DNA from: Opitutia bacterium
GTDB taxonomy: Bacteria > Verrucomicrobiota > Verrucomicrobiia > Opitutales > Opitutaceae
Direction of reading: 5' to 3'
DNA: 58,316 bases
NCBI GenBank assembly: GCA_947452315.1
Contig: CANGCX010000008.1
Location: forward strand, 1 to 58,316
Shown: piece after piece, positions 8,961 through 16,953 of the stretch
Layout: each line of letters begins with the position of its first letter
How positions within the stretch are numbered: the stretch's first letter is position 1
Made by a program: the position numbers and the translations under genes
The notes under the pieces: generated by a model
Told to the model about the DNA's origin: nothing
The model's input: only the letters and a program-made list of their open reading frames with translations
Databases searched by the model: none

Positions 8961-10253
8961 TTAACGCGGCGTCGTTTCAGTCGTAGGCTCGACGGCGGGT
9001 TTTACGATGCCTACGGGGGTCGCGGGTGTGGTGGTGGGTCGGGCGTCGCGTTCACGCGGCCGCGAGTCACGGCGCTCTTCGATGGGTCGAGTAGGGCGTG
9101 GATTTTCCGGTGTTCGGGTGGGTTGGGTTGTATCGGAGCGCGGGGTGTCGTTGCGCGGGCTTGAGGTGGGGCGTTCGCGGCGGGTTTCGCTGGGGGTAGT
9201 CCCGATGCGGGTGGGCGGTGGGAAGCTGGCAGGTGGCGTCCTGACAGGGGTAACCGTGGCAGGCTTAATTATAGGCGTGGGTGTAGTTGAAGAACGTGGC
9301 GTCGGACTTTCGCTGCTTAGACGTGGACGAGGCTGGGGCTCAGATATGTGGGTTTTACCTGGTGAGCGCTCCGGTGTTCCACGCATGGGGCTTGGATAGA
9401 TCACGACGGGTTGAGGCCGCGGTCCGGAGATAATACGCGGATAATTGTAGCGGTGAGCGGGCGCACGCCAAGGTTGAGCGATGACGATTGTAGCGCCGGG
9501 GTGTAGGGGGCGGTTGGGGAAAGCGGGTCGGACCCAGGTCGAGTGGGGTCGTTGCCGCCAGTTGCCGATCCAAATACTGCGCCCGGACCAATCACAATCG
9601 TAGCTAAGCCAAGCGCCGGTCGCGAAGCCGAGGCCGAAGTACAGGTATGGCGTGTTCCGACTCGGCGATCGCGAGATGTAGACGATCTCGGGATCGTAGC
9701 GCGGGACGTATATGATTTCAGGTTGAGCGGGCTCGATGAGGATAATTTCCCCGTCGGATACGATTTTTTGTTCAGGTGTGTCGATGAGCGTACCGGCGGC
9801 GCGGGCGCGGTTGCGAAGGCGCTGGATGGATTGCATGACCTCAGCCGGTTGGGCGAGGAAGGCTTCGCCGAGCTGCTTGGTCCAAGCGAGGTTTTCGTCG
9901 AGCCATCTGATGATGTCAGGATATCGCGCGAGGCTGCGTACACTATCATCCCAGGGCTGATTCTCAAGCCCGAGTGAAGAGGGGTATGCCGCAAGTAAAC
10001 GGGCAGCTAGAACAATGTCAGAGGGTTCGGTGGCTGCAGGTAAAATGAGCGCTATGAGGGCGTCGGGATAAAGGGCAACAGGGCCTAGCAAAGTTTCAAG
10101 TTGGGCGGGTTCGAGTTGCGGCGCATTGGGGTTGGCGGTCGTAACAGAGGAGGGCGTAAACGATGGGGTGCCGGTTTGCGCGAGGTTGACCGCGGGAAGC
10201 ACTAATGTGGCTACGACGAGGCAGAGCGGCAAAAATTCAGAGCGTGGCTTCAT
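8961..10253 (-). CDS. DUF3300 exported protein with proline/arginine/threonine-rich tail
   Basis: A 430-residue exported protein. The signal peptide runs to about residue 25. Residues about 47-215 match DUF3300 by pattern: LETLLGPVALYPDALIALIL, SLARYPDIIRWLDENLAWTK, LGEAFLAQPAEVMQSIQRLR and EIIYVPRYDPEIVY. The C-terminal 150 residues are low-complexity Pro/Arg/Thr/Ser, probably disordered. Function of the family is unknown, though it is often found with envelope genes. The downstream-facing antisense strand shows long open frames (for example 9007-9399 and 9543-9977) that are artefacts of the biased composition. The next gene upstream on the same strand is a glycine-zipper lipoprotein. Confidence 0.85.
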   Translation of the reverse strand: MKPRSEFLPLCLVVATLVLPAVNLAQTGTPSFTPSSVTTANPNAPQLEPAQLETLLGPVALYPDALIALILPAATEPSDIVLAARLLAAYPSSLGLENQPWDDSVRSLARYPDIIRWLDENLAWTKQLGEAFLAQPAEVMQSIQRLRNRARAAGTLIDTPEQKIVSDGEIILIEPAQPEIIYVPRYDPEIVYISRSPSRNTPYLYFGLGFATGAWLSYDCDWSGRSIWIGNWRQRPHSTWVRPAFPNRPLHPGATIVIAQPWRAPAHRYNYPRIISGPRPQPVVIYPSPMRGTPERSPGKTHISEPQPRPRLSSESPTPRSSTTPTPIIKPATVTPVRTPPASFPPPTRIGTTPSETRRERPTSSPRNDTPRSDTTQPTRTPENPRPTRPIEERRDSRPRERDARPTTTPATPVGIVKPAVEPTTETTPR

Positions 10254-10357
10254 TTAGAATAATAGTGAATACTATGCCAGACCCTAACGGATAGCCAATG
10301 TTGCCGTGAGCGGAAAAGGCAGGATTGCACCCCAGCAATATTAACCAACCTATTAGC

Positions 10358-10873
10358 TCAACGCCAATACCCCTGTACGTAAACGTAGCCGCGATCATGC
10401 CTGCTCCAATGCGGTGCTACGTAATAACGATAACGCGGTGGCGGAGTGACCCAAGAACCGGGGATCCAGATGTAGGCGCCGCGGCCATCGTAGAGCCAAT
10501 GGCCCTCGATCCAAATGACATTGCGGCCGTTCGGTCGGGACATAGCCACGTGGGCAGGAGGCGGTGGCGTAGTGGGTGGTTGCGCGACGACGACTTGAGT
10601 GGTCGCTTGTTTTTCGGAGGTGTAAAGTGTGCCGCGTTGGTGATCGAGACTGTTGCCAATTGTACCGCCAAGTGCGGCGCCAGCGAGGCCGCCGATGACA
10701 GCACCGCTCGCGGCATTGCGATGTCCGCTGTTATTGCCTATAATTGCTCCAGCTAGGGCACCCACGGCTGCACCGCCGACGGCCCCCTGTTGAGTGTTGG
10801 GTCCGACTCCGACGCAGCCGCTGAGAAACGTTGCCAAGCAAAGTAGGCCGAAAAGGGGAAGTGAGGGTTTCAT
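10358..10873 (-). CDS. Glycine-zipper lipoprotein with YXWGXW-like C-terminus
   Basis: A 171-residue predicted lipoprotein. The lipobox is LSGC with the lipidated Cys20. Residues about 30-75 form a glycine-zipper, alternating GGAAVGALAGAIIG and GAVIGGLAGAALGGTIG, as in Rick_17kDa/SlyB-like envelope proteins that insert in or brace the outer membrane. The C-terminus has aromatic repeats (WIEGHWLYDG, YIWIPGSWV, YVYVQGYWR) typical of YXWGXW repeat proteins. No enzymatic role is expected; likely outer-membrane structural or stress-related. It lies 104 bases upstream of the DUF3300 gene on the same strand. An AT-rich stretch at 10920-10955 upstream may hold its promoter and that of the divergent Tip30-like gene. 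Confidence 0.85.
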   Translation of the reverse strand: MKPSLPLFGLLCLATFLSGCVGVGPNTQQGAVGGAAVGALAGAIIGNNSGHRNAASGAVIGGLAGAALGGTIGNSLDHQRGTLYTSEKQATTQVVVAQPPTTPPPPAHVAMSRPNGRNVIWIEGHWLYDGRGAYIWIPGSWVTPPPRYRYYVAPHWSRHDRGYVYVQGYWR

Positions 10874-10999
10874 AGCTTTAATAGAGACGGCGAAAGGTTG
10901 CGGGTAGTTCCATCCGGAGACAGTATTTTTATAGTATTTTAAAATAAGCTAATTTTGTGGGTGTTGGCCTGCGTGGGGATTTGTGCTCGGGTGGGATTA

Positions 11000-11632
11000 A
11001 TGAAAACGCTTTTGATTGTCGGCTCTACAGGTTTGGTGGGGCGCGAGGTAGTGCGGCTAGCGCTTGCAGACCGAACGATCGAGCGGGTGGTGGCTTTGTC
11101 GCGCCGTCCGTTGGAGTTGAGGGATCTGCGCTTGGAAAATCAGGTGCTCGATTTCGACGCGCTTCCGTCTGATGCGCCGTGGTGGAACGTAGATGCGGTG
11201 ATTTGCACACTTGGAACGACGATGCGCCAAGCAGGATCGCGGGCAGGGTTTCATAAGGTTGACCATGATTATGTATTGGCGGTGGCGCAGCGGGCGCGCA
11301 CATATGGAACCAAGGTATTTGCGCTAACCTCTTCTCTCGGCGCTAAGGTGAGCTCTGGAAATTTTTATCTGCGAACGAAAGGTGAAACAGAGCGTGACTT
11401 AGCAGTGCAGGGTTTTGTGTCGCTCACGTTCGTGCGGCCCTCGTTGATTGGCGGTGAACGCAAGGAGCAACGGTGGATTGAGTCGTTCGGGCTGAAGCTT
11501 TTTGCGCTATTGGCACCGATCTTGCCGCGGAGGTATCGGATAGCACCGGCGGAGCGGATTGCTGCAGCTTTATTGGCCGCAGTACGGGCGGCGCAAACTG
11601 GGGTGCGTGTAGTGGAATCAGAGGCGATCTGA
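11000..11632 (+). CDS. NAD(P)-binding Tip30/HTATIP2-like oxidoreductase
   Basis: A 210-residue Rossmann protein of the atypical SDR type. The dinucleotide-binding loop is GSTGLVG (residues 8-14), followed by VVALSRRPL, a TLGTTMRQAGS strand-loop, TSSLGAK and a YLRTKGE segment giving the Tyr-x-x-x-Lys pair, then FVRPSLIGGER. These are shared with HTATIP2/Tip30 and related NAD(P)H-binding proteins, whose substrates in bacteria are mostly unknown. The frame can be extended back to 10955, but the ATG at 11000 starts directly at the first beta strand (KTLLIVG) and is preferred. Single gene, divergent from the lipoprotein. Confidence 0.85.
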   Translation: MKTLLIVGSTGLVGREVVRLALADRTIERVVALSRRPLELRDLRLENQVLDFDALPSDAPWWNVDAVICTLGTTMRQAGSRAGFHKVDHDYVLAVAQRARTYGTKVFALTSSLGAKVSSGNFYLRTKGETERDLAVQGFVSLTFVRPSLIGGERKEQRWIESFGLKLFALLAPILPRRYRIAPAERIAAALLAAVRAAQTGVRVVESEAI

Positions 11633-11771
11633 ATCGGAGCTAATTTGAGGCATTTATATTATAACGGGCGCGAGATAAGAAGGCTAGTAATTCAGACTGT
11701 CCCGTAAAAGTTGTGTGAAATGTGAATGTCGGGATTTGAATTCGGCTATGGGCTGCGAGAGATTTGACCTC

Positions 11772-13055
11772 ATGTTTTCACAAATTTTGCGTACAAGTCT
11801 GATGTTCTCAACGCTGGGCTTCTTTAGCTTGTGTGCTGCCGATGAAGTGACGGCGAAACGTTTCGTAATCTCCGATTATGGCGCCGTGGCGGACGCTAAG
11901 ACCATCAACACACAGGCGATTCAAAAAGCCATCGACGAGGCTTCGGTCGGCGGCGGCGTAGTGGTGATTCCTAAAGGAATATTTCGCAGCGGATCGATTT
12001 TCTTAAAAAACGGCGTCGCGCTTACGCTCGACGAAGGCGCAGTGTTGCTCGGGTCGAATCGGATTGAAGATTATCCTAAGCGTGTGACGCGTATCGAGGG
12101 CCACTTCGAGCCTTGGCGCATGGCGCTCGTTAACGCGCAGCAAATGGACCACGTGCGCATCGGCGGTAAAGGCAAGATCGACGGCAACGGTATTCTGTTT
12201 TGGGCGGCTTTTTGGCAGCGCCGCAAAGAAAACCCTCGTTGTACCAATCTCGAGGTGGAGCGTCCGCGATTGATGTTTATCGACTGTTGCCAAGACGTAC
12301 GCGTCGAGGGGCTCGCGTTGCAGGATTCAGGATTTTGGAATCTGCATCTTTACCGCTGCGATGGCGTCGTGATCGAAGGGTTGCGGATCAACGCGCCGAC
12401 GTCGGGCCATATTTTGGGGCCGAGCACAGACGGCATCGATATCGATAGTAGTCGCAACGTCACGGTGCGTAAATGTTTCATCGCGGTGAATGACGACAAT
12501 ATCGCGCTCAAGGGCAGTAAGGGCCCATTCGCCGACAAAGACATCGATAGCCCGCCGGTAGAAAATATATTGGTCGAAGATTGCGAGTTCGGTGATGGCA
12601 ACGGCGTGATTACTTGCGGCAGCGAAGCAACGATTGTGCGTCATGTGCTCGTGCGTAATTGCACCGTCGCGGGCCGCACGAATTTGCTCACGCTTAAGTT
12701 GCGCCCTGACACCCCTCAGCATTACTCGGATATTGTGATTGAGGGGATCAAGCTCACTGGTACCGGCCGAGTCTTCCAAGTCGCGCCGTGGACGCAATTT
12801 TTTGATCTCAAGGGTCAACCGGCGCCGAGTCGTACCGTGGAAGCTATTACGATTAAAAACGTCTCGGGAGATTACCGCACGCTGGGTTCACTACGCGGCA
12901 ATCCCGGCGACACGATCCGAGATATTACGTTGGAAAATATCACACTTAAGTTGGACGACGAGAAACTGGCGCTCGGTGTAGTCACAAACGTCGTTCTTAA
13001 AAATGTGCTCGTAAACAACAAGCCCTACGCTTGGCCAGTACCCTCGGAGAAGTGA
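11772..13055 (+). CDS. Secreted GH28 family glycoside hydrolase (polygalacturonase-like)
   Basis: A 427-residue right-handed beta-helix enzyme with a signal peptide (about 1-23). GH28 signs in order: FVISDYGAVADAKTINTQAI at the N-terminus, VVVIPKGIFRSGSIFLK, STDGIDIDSS (first Asp of the active site), NDDNIALKGS (Asp-Asp pair), and TLKLRPDTPQHYSDI where the Arg-x-Lys motif is expected. It likely hydrolyses pectic or related uronide glycans in the periplasm. Oddity: at the usual Gly-His-Gly site the sequence is DGNGVITCGSE, an Asn where the conserved His is expected. The ATG at 11772 gives the signal peptide; upstream in-frame starts reach 11715. The convergent DUF3826 gene ends 70 bases on. 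Confidence 0.88.
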   Translation: MFSQILRTSLMFSTLGFFSLCAADEVTAKRFVISDYGAVADAKTINTQAIQKAIDEASVGGGVVVIPKGIFRSGSIFLKNGVALTLDEGAVLLGSNRIEDYPKRVTRIEGHFEPWRMALVNAQQMDHVRIGGKGKIDGNGILFWAAFWQRRKENPRCTNLEVERPRLMFIDCCQDVRVEGLALQDSGFWNLHLYRCDGVVIEGLRINAPTSGHILGPSTDGIDIDSSRNVTVRKCFIAVNDDNIALKGSKGPFADKDIDSPPVENILVEDCEFGDGNGVITCGSEATIVRHVLVRNCTVAGRTNLLTLKLRPDTPQHYSDIVIEGIKLTGTGRVFQVAPWTQFFDLKGQPAPSRTVEAITIKNVSGDYRTLGSLRGNPGDTIRDITLENITLKLDDEKLALGVVTNVVLKNVLVNNKPYAWPVPSEK

Positions 13056-13125
13056 GCAAGGATTCGAGTAAGTAAGTTTTTTCTGCACAGCAGCATCGGC
13101 GCAAGTGATTCTTGGTTGCGGTATC

Positions 13126-13830
13126 TCAGCGCGGCTTGGTGGCAGCCTTTGCGGCGGCTTCAGCGGCTTTTTTAGCTTTGAGACTATCGGTGTACGATTT
13201 GTAGAGCGCGCGCCAATTGCGGCCGTTGCTGATGAGTAATTGTTCGGATTTGGTTTTGTAGATCTCAAAAATCACGGAGATCTGGTTCATGTTTTTAAAG
13301 TCGATCGCACGTTCGCGGGCCTCTTTTAAATAGCCGAGGATCGTGGCCGCTTCGCTGGAGGTGAGATCGGGCACGATGGCTTGATAGCCTTTCATGGTGA
13401 AGGCGACTTTGCCGACGGTATATTTATCGAGTACGGCTTCCACCTGAGCTTCGGTGAGCTCAAGGCGCAGGCCGGTCATGAGATCGGCGTGATAAGATTT
13501 GGGCTGGGCCGAATTGGCGATGACTTGGCGGTCGAGTTCGCTAAGGGGTAGGCCGGTAACGGGGTTGATACCGGCAGGTACGGTCGAGGGCGGGTGCGCG
13601 TTGTGCCAGTCGCGGATGGCGCGCAGGTGTGTGCTAATCACTGAGGCGACACGGACGGTTTTGTCGTGCTCGTTCAGCTCGAGCGATTCGGCCCAGCCGG
13701 CGGCTTTTTTATCGGCCTCGAGATCGGATTGAGTGCGGGCCTCCGGGTGAGCAGAAAGGGCCGAGGAATTTTGGGCGGCGGCGTGTTGAGTGAGCGCTAA
13801 AAAGATGAGTGCGGCTATAGTGAGGCGCAT
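13126..13830 (-). CDS. Secreted DUF3826 protein
   Basis: A 234-residue exported protein: signal peptide ending in HAAA (about residue 19), then a largely helical domain with KAAGWAESLELNEHDKTVRV, VISTHLRAIRDWHN, and the telling YTVGKVAFTMKGYQAIVPDL stretch typical of DUF3826. The C-terminus is a short Lys/Ala-rich helix. The family is known from Bacteroidetes polysaccharide-utilisation loci and Verrucomicrobiota but has no assigned reaction. It ends facing the GH28 gene, which fits a role beside pectin-type degradation; this link is inference from neighbourhood only. Confidence 0.8.
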   Translation of the reverse strand: MRLTIAALIFLALTQHAAAQNSSALSAHPEARTQSDLEADKKAAGWAESLELNEHDKTVRVASVISTHLRAIRDWHNAHPPSTVPAGINPVTGLPLSELDRQVIANSAQPKSYHADLMTGLRLELTEAQVEAVLDKYTVGKVAFTMKGYQAIVPDLTSSEAATILGYLKEARERAIDFKNMNQISVIFEIYKTKSEQLLISNGRNWRALYKSYTDSLKAKKAAEAAAKAATKPR

Positions 13831-13977
13831 GGGATTGTTGGGGTGTTCGGAGCAAGACGAGCGACGCGGCGTAACGGATCGTTGGCGAGGATGATTTTAT
13901 CATTCCGTGGATGGAGTTATTCGCTGAGTGCGAAATGGGATAGATTTTGTGCTTAATGCTGACTTACTGGGGGCATT

Positions 13978-14760
13978 ATGTGTGCTAAGCGTTTTTTGCG
14001 ATCTAGGGCTGGAGCTGCGATTTTTGCTTTGAGCGCACTGCTGGGCCCGAGCTTGCCGGCGCAGCAAAACACCGGCGAGCTTGATGTCGGTGTACGCACC
14101 CAGGTCGATCCCGACGCGAAATTTGAAAAGAAAATCAAGGGACAGCCGCCGGCGCCACGACCGCGGCTCTACGCGATTTTACAAGTGCAGCTCAGGCCGA
14201 ACGATCAGCCTCTCGTGCGGCCCGTGGATCCGGAAATGATCGCGCGTGAGATCGCCCAACAGCTTGATGCACAGGGTTTCCGTCGCACCCAGCCTAAGCA
14301 AAAGCCCGAGATCGTGATCACGGCTGAGTTTGGCCGCGGAATGTTGCCGAATCCTTACTTGGGTGGTGATCAAGTGCTGGATAACCCCGAAACCGGTCTG
14401 GCTTCGGTTACCGCTAGCGGCCTTGGTTTTTTGCAGTTGATGCGACAAAAAACCGTGGGCTACGAAGGGAAGCTACAAAAAGCCTCCTACGAAAAGCTCT
14501 ATATCGAAGTGAAAGCCTGGAAATATCCCTCGAGCCCGCAGGAGAAACCGCAGGTCTTGTGGGTCGCTATGATGAACGTGGATGATCCTGATAATCGTGA
14601 CCTAAACACGATCTGTCGCGATATGCTCGCAGCCGGCGGACCCTATTTCGATCGGGCCGTCGACAGTCCCGAGGTGGATGTGTTTAAGCCTTTGCCCGAG
14701 GGCACGGTGAAGATCGGCACACCAACGGTAGTGGAGCCTATGAAGTCGGCAGGAAAGTAG
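13978..14760 (+). CDS. Exported protein of unknown function
   Basis: I do not recognise this 260-residue protein. It has a clear signal peptide (hydrophobic core AAIFALSALLGP, cleavage near LPA-QQ at about residue 28). The mature part starts with a polar segment (TQVDPDAKFEKKIKG), then alternating strand-like stretches: PRLYAILQVQLRP, PEMIAREIAQQLDAQGFRR, KPEIVITAEFGRGM, YIEVKAWKYP and QVLWVAMMNVDDPD. The pattern of a 'lower-case' helix reading IAQQLDAQGFRRT followed by an IVITAEFG strand is reminiscent of periplasmic DUF4136-type proteins, but the match is weak. No catalytic motif is visible. No operon partner; bounded by a divergent DUF3826 gene and a 451-base gap. Confidence 0.75.
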   Translation: MCAKRFLRSRAGAAIFALSALLGPSLPAQQNTGELDVGVRTQVDPDAKFEKKIKGQPPAPRPRLYAILQVQLRPNDQPLVRPVDPEMIAREIAQQLDAQGFRRTQPKQKPEIVITAEFGRGMLPNPYLGGDQVLDNPETGLASVTASGLGFLQLMRQKTVGYEGKLQKASYEKLYIEVKAWKYPSSPQEKPQVLWVAMMNVDDPDNRDLNTICRDMLAAGGPYFDRAVDSPEVDVFKPLPEGTVKIGTPTVVEPMKSAGK

Positions 14761-15211
14761 AGGGCTTCAGCGAGGGTCTTGGACCGTACACGACGTTGGA
14801 TAATTCTCCAAAACTACCCGCGCTAGCTTCATGATTTCGTTTCGGCGCTCGCTATTTCCCGCCTCGCCGTAGGTGCGACGGTTGCCGATGCGTTGGACTG
14901 CAGTCGTGAGTACGTGCAGCACGCTGATAGTTTGGACTAATTGGTGAAGCACCACAACCTGCCTGGCATTACTAGCGCGGCGATAGTGGTAGTGTTGCAG
15001 GCGCTTCGCGAGGCCGTGGTGGGTTTGTTCGATACGGTCCGGGTGGGGATCGGGTCGTTTTTGACGCGGACGTAAGTATAAGAGTTATTAGACACCGCTG
15101 CTATCCATGACCAGCGACGTGCCTGCGCTCGTTAGGGTTCGTAGCGCAGGTGCGCGAGGCGTTCGCTTTGAAATATTGACGGCGCGCGGAGATTGGGCGG
15201 CATAGCGGCTG
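14761..15211. other. 451-base region without a convincing gene
   Basis: No recognised gene. On the minus strand a frame stays open from about 15084 to 14767, but its only plausible start is GTG at 14955 (62 codons), and the translated stretch (for example VLHQLVQTISVLHVLTTAV, NEIMKLARVVLENYP) is not a family I know. It may be spurious or a decayed gene. A perfect 8-base inverted repeat, CCTGCGCT at 15122-15129 and AGCGCAGG at 15143-15150 with a 13-base loop, sits about 60 bases before the DUF1684 start. No T-run follows it. No tRNA cloverleaf or promoter stands out. Confidence 0.4.
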
Positions 15212-16087
15212 ATGCGCCTTTTGACCTTTTTCTTTTTTGCATACCTGGCCATCCATGTCAGTGGAGCAGAAGTATCATTTAACGGATTGGAACAAGCCCG
15301 CGCAGAGCGCGTGCGACGCCTTACCGCTGCCGATGGTTGGCTCACTTTGATTGGGCTACATTGGTTGAGTCTGGGTGAAAACACCGTGGGCTCTGCGTCT
15401 GACAATACACTGCGGTTAGCGGCAGGGCCGACGCATTTTGCCTGCGTGAATCTCGGGTTGGACGGTCAGGTGACGGTGCGATTGGTTGACGAGGTAGTAG
15501 CGACGATCCAAGGCCAAACCGAGCGGACGGGGGAACTTAGCTACGGCACCGCGCAACCGACGATCGTGGCGTCGGGCACCGTCAGTTTTTTTGTAATCAA
15601 GCGGGGTGATAAGATCGGCCTGCGCGTGAAGGATAGTGCGGCGACGCCTCGCCGAGAGTTTGCCGGGCTCGACTATTTTCCGGTAGATGCGAGCTGGCGG
15701 ATTGAGGCTCAGTGGGTGGCTTTTACTGAACCGCGCCAGGTACCGATCACTAATAAGCTAGGGCAGACCGCACCGGCGCTGGTGCCGGGTAAGGCGGTGT
15801 TTAAGCGTGAAGGTCTCACGTATGAATTGCTTCCGATCGACGAGGGTCCGGGCGAACCGCTCTTTTTTGTGATTTCGGATGAGACTAGCGATAAAGAGAC
15901 ATATGCAGCGGCGCGTTTCTTGTACGTCGAACGTCCACGAGAGGGCAAAATCGTGCTCGATTTCAACCGCGCGGAGAATCCGCCTTGCGCGTTTACGCCC
16001 TTTGCGACCTGTCCCTTACCACCGCCGGAGAATCGTTTGGCGGTGCGCATCGCGGTCGGAGAAAAAAACTACCGCGGGGCGCATTGA
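15212..16087 (+). CDS. Exported DUF1684 protein
   Basis: A 291-residue protein with a signal peptide (RLLTFFFFAYLAIHVSG) and a full DUF1684 (PF07920) domain. The signature parts are ADGWLTLIGLHWLSLGEN and VGSASDN near the N-terminus, GLDYFPVDASWRIEAQWV in the middle, and the hallmark C-terminal LDFNRAENPPCAFTPFATCP followed by LPPPENRLAVRIAVGEK. The family is widespread in bacteria and archaea with no established activity. The protein stands alone, 124 bases upstream of engB on the same strand; the gap makes co-transcription possible but unproven. Confidence 0.9.
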   Translation: MRLLTFFFFAYLAIHVSGAEVSFNGLEQARAERVRRLTAADGWLTLIGLHWLSLGENTVGSASDNTLRLAAGPTHFACVNLGLDGQVTVRLVDEVVATIQGQTERTGELSYGTAQPTIVASGTVSFFVIKRGDKIGLRVKDSAATPRREFAGLDYFPVDASWRIEAQWVAFTEPRQVPITNKLGQTAPALVPGKAVFKREGLTYELLPIDEGPGEPLFFVISDETSDKETYAAARFLYVERPREGKIVLDFNRAENPPCAFTPFATCPLPPPENRLAVRIAVGEKNYRGAH

Positions 16088-16210
16088 AGGGCGCAGTTTT
16101 TTAATTTAGCAGCCGATCCGTCGGAGCTGGCAGGAAAAGAATGCAGTCGTGATCGGCATAAAATTCACTGATAGTGATCGTTCGCGCGGTGCTAAAGCCC
16201 GCTTGCAACC

Positions 16211-16810
16211 ATGAAAATCAAATCTGCCGTATTCGAAGTCAGTAAGCCCGATCTGAAGTCGTGTCCCAACTGGAACCGACCGGAGTTTGCCTTTATCGGT
16301 CGCTCCAACGTCGGCAAATCTTCGCTGATTAACTTACTCGCTGAGAAACGTGAACTGGCGATGGTCTCTGATACGCCTGGGAAGACGAAATTGATTAATT
16401 TTTTCATCATGAACGGCTCATGGTGCCTCGTAGATTTGCCGGGCTACGGTTACGCGAACGTCTCCAAGCAAGCCCGTTTCGGCTTTAATGAAGCCGTGGC
16501 GGATTATCTCGAACAGCGGGAAAATTTGCGCTGCGTGTTTGTACTAATCGACTCGCGTTTACCGCCGCAGGAGATCGACGTGGAGTTTTTGCGTTGGCTG
16601 GGGAGTTGTCGCACTCCTTGTACGCTCGTTTTCACGAAAGCGGACAAACAGTCCGCGACGCAGACCGCGGCCAACGTGAAAGTTTTTATGGCTAAACTCA
16701 CCGCCTGGCGCGAAGAGCCGCCATCGTTTATTGTGAGCTCCTCTAAAACCAAGAGCGGGCGAATGGAAATTTTAAAGGCGATTGAGGCCTATCTCACGAA
16801 GCAGGACTGA
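16211..16810 (+). CDS. engB: Ribosome biogenesis GTPase EngB (YihA/YsxC)
   Basis: A 199-residue GTPase, the usual length for EngB, which helps assemble the large ribosomal subunit. All GTP-binding motifs are present: G1 GRSNVGKSS, the switch segment SDTPGKTKLINFF, G3 DLPGYGYA, G4 TKADK and the G5-like VSSSKTKSG near the end. The first residues (KIKSAVFEVSKPDLKSCP) also fit the family. ATG at 16211 is preceded by GCTTGCAACC, with no Shine-Dalgarno. The rhomboid-like gene follows on the same strand after 143 bases. Confidence 0.97.
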   Translation: MKIKSAVFEVSKPDLKSCPNWNRPEFAFIGRSNVGKSSLINLLAEKRELAMVSDTPGKTKLINFFIMNGSWCLVDLPGYGYANVSKQARFGFNEAVADYLEQRENLRCVFVLIDSRLPPQEIDVEFLRWLGSCRTPCTLVFTKADKQSATQTAANVKVFMAKLTAWREEPPSFIVSSSKTKSGRMEILKAIEAYLTKQD

Positions 16811-16953
16811 AGGCGCCATTGACTCTCGGTTAGATCCGAACCCGAGGCTTGAGGATCCAGGCCGTTGTCGTGATAGGTTTACGTTGATCGAACTAAGATT
16901 GCTCGTGGCTTGCCGAGAGGGGAGGGGCAGAACACGTTTTTAGGTTCTTGGTC

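Noticed and set aside
9007-9977. Long open plus-strand frames (130 and 144 codons) opposite the DUF3300 gene
   Set aside because: They mirror the biased composition of the proline/arginine-rich coding strand; the translations are low-complexity or lack any family pattern, while the minus-strand frame has a signal peptide and DUF3300 motifs.
14767-14955. 62-codon minus-strand frame with GTG start
   Set aside because: No recognised family, no Shine-Dalgarno and no conserved neighbour; kept only as a note on the gap.
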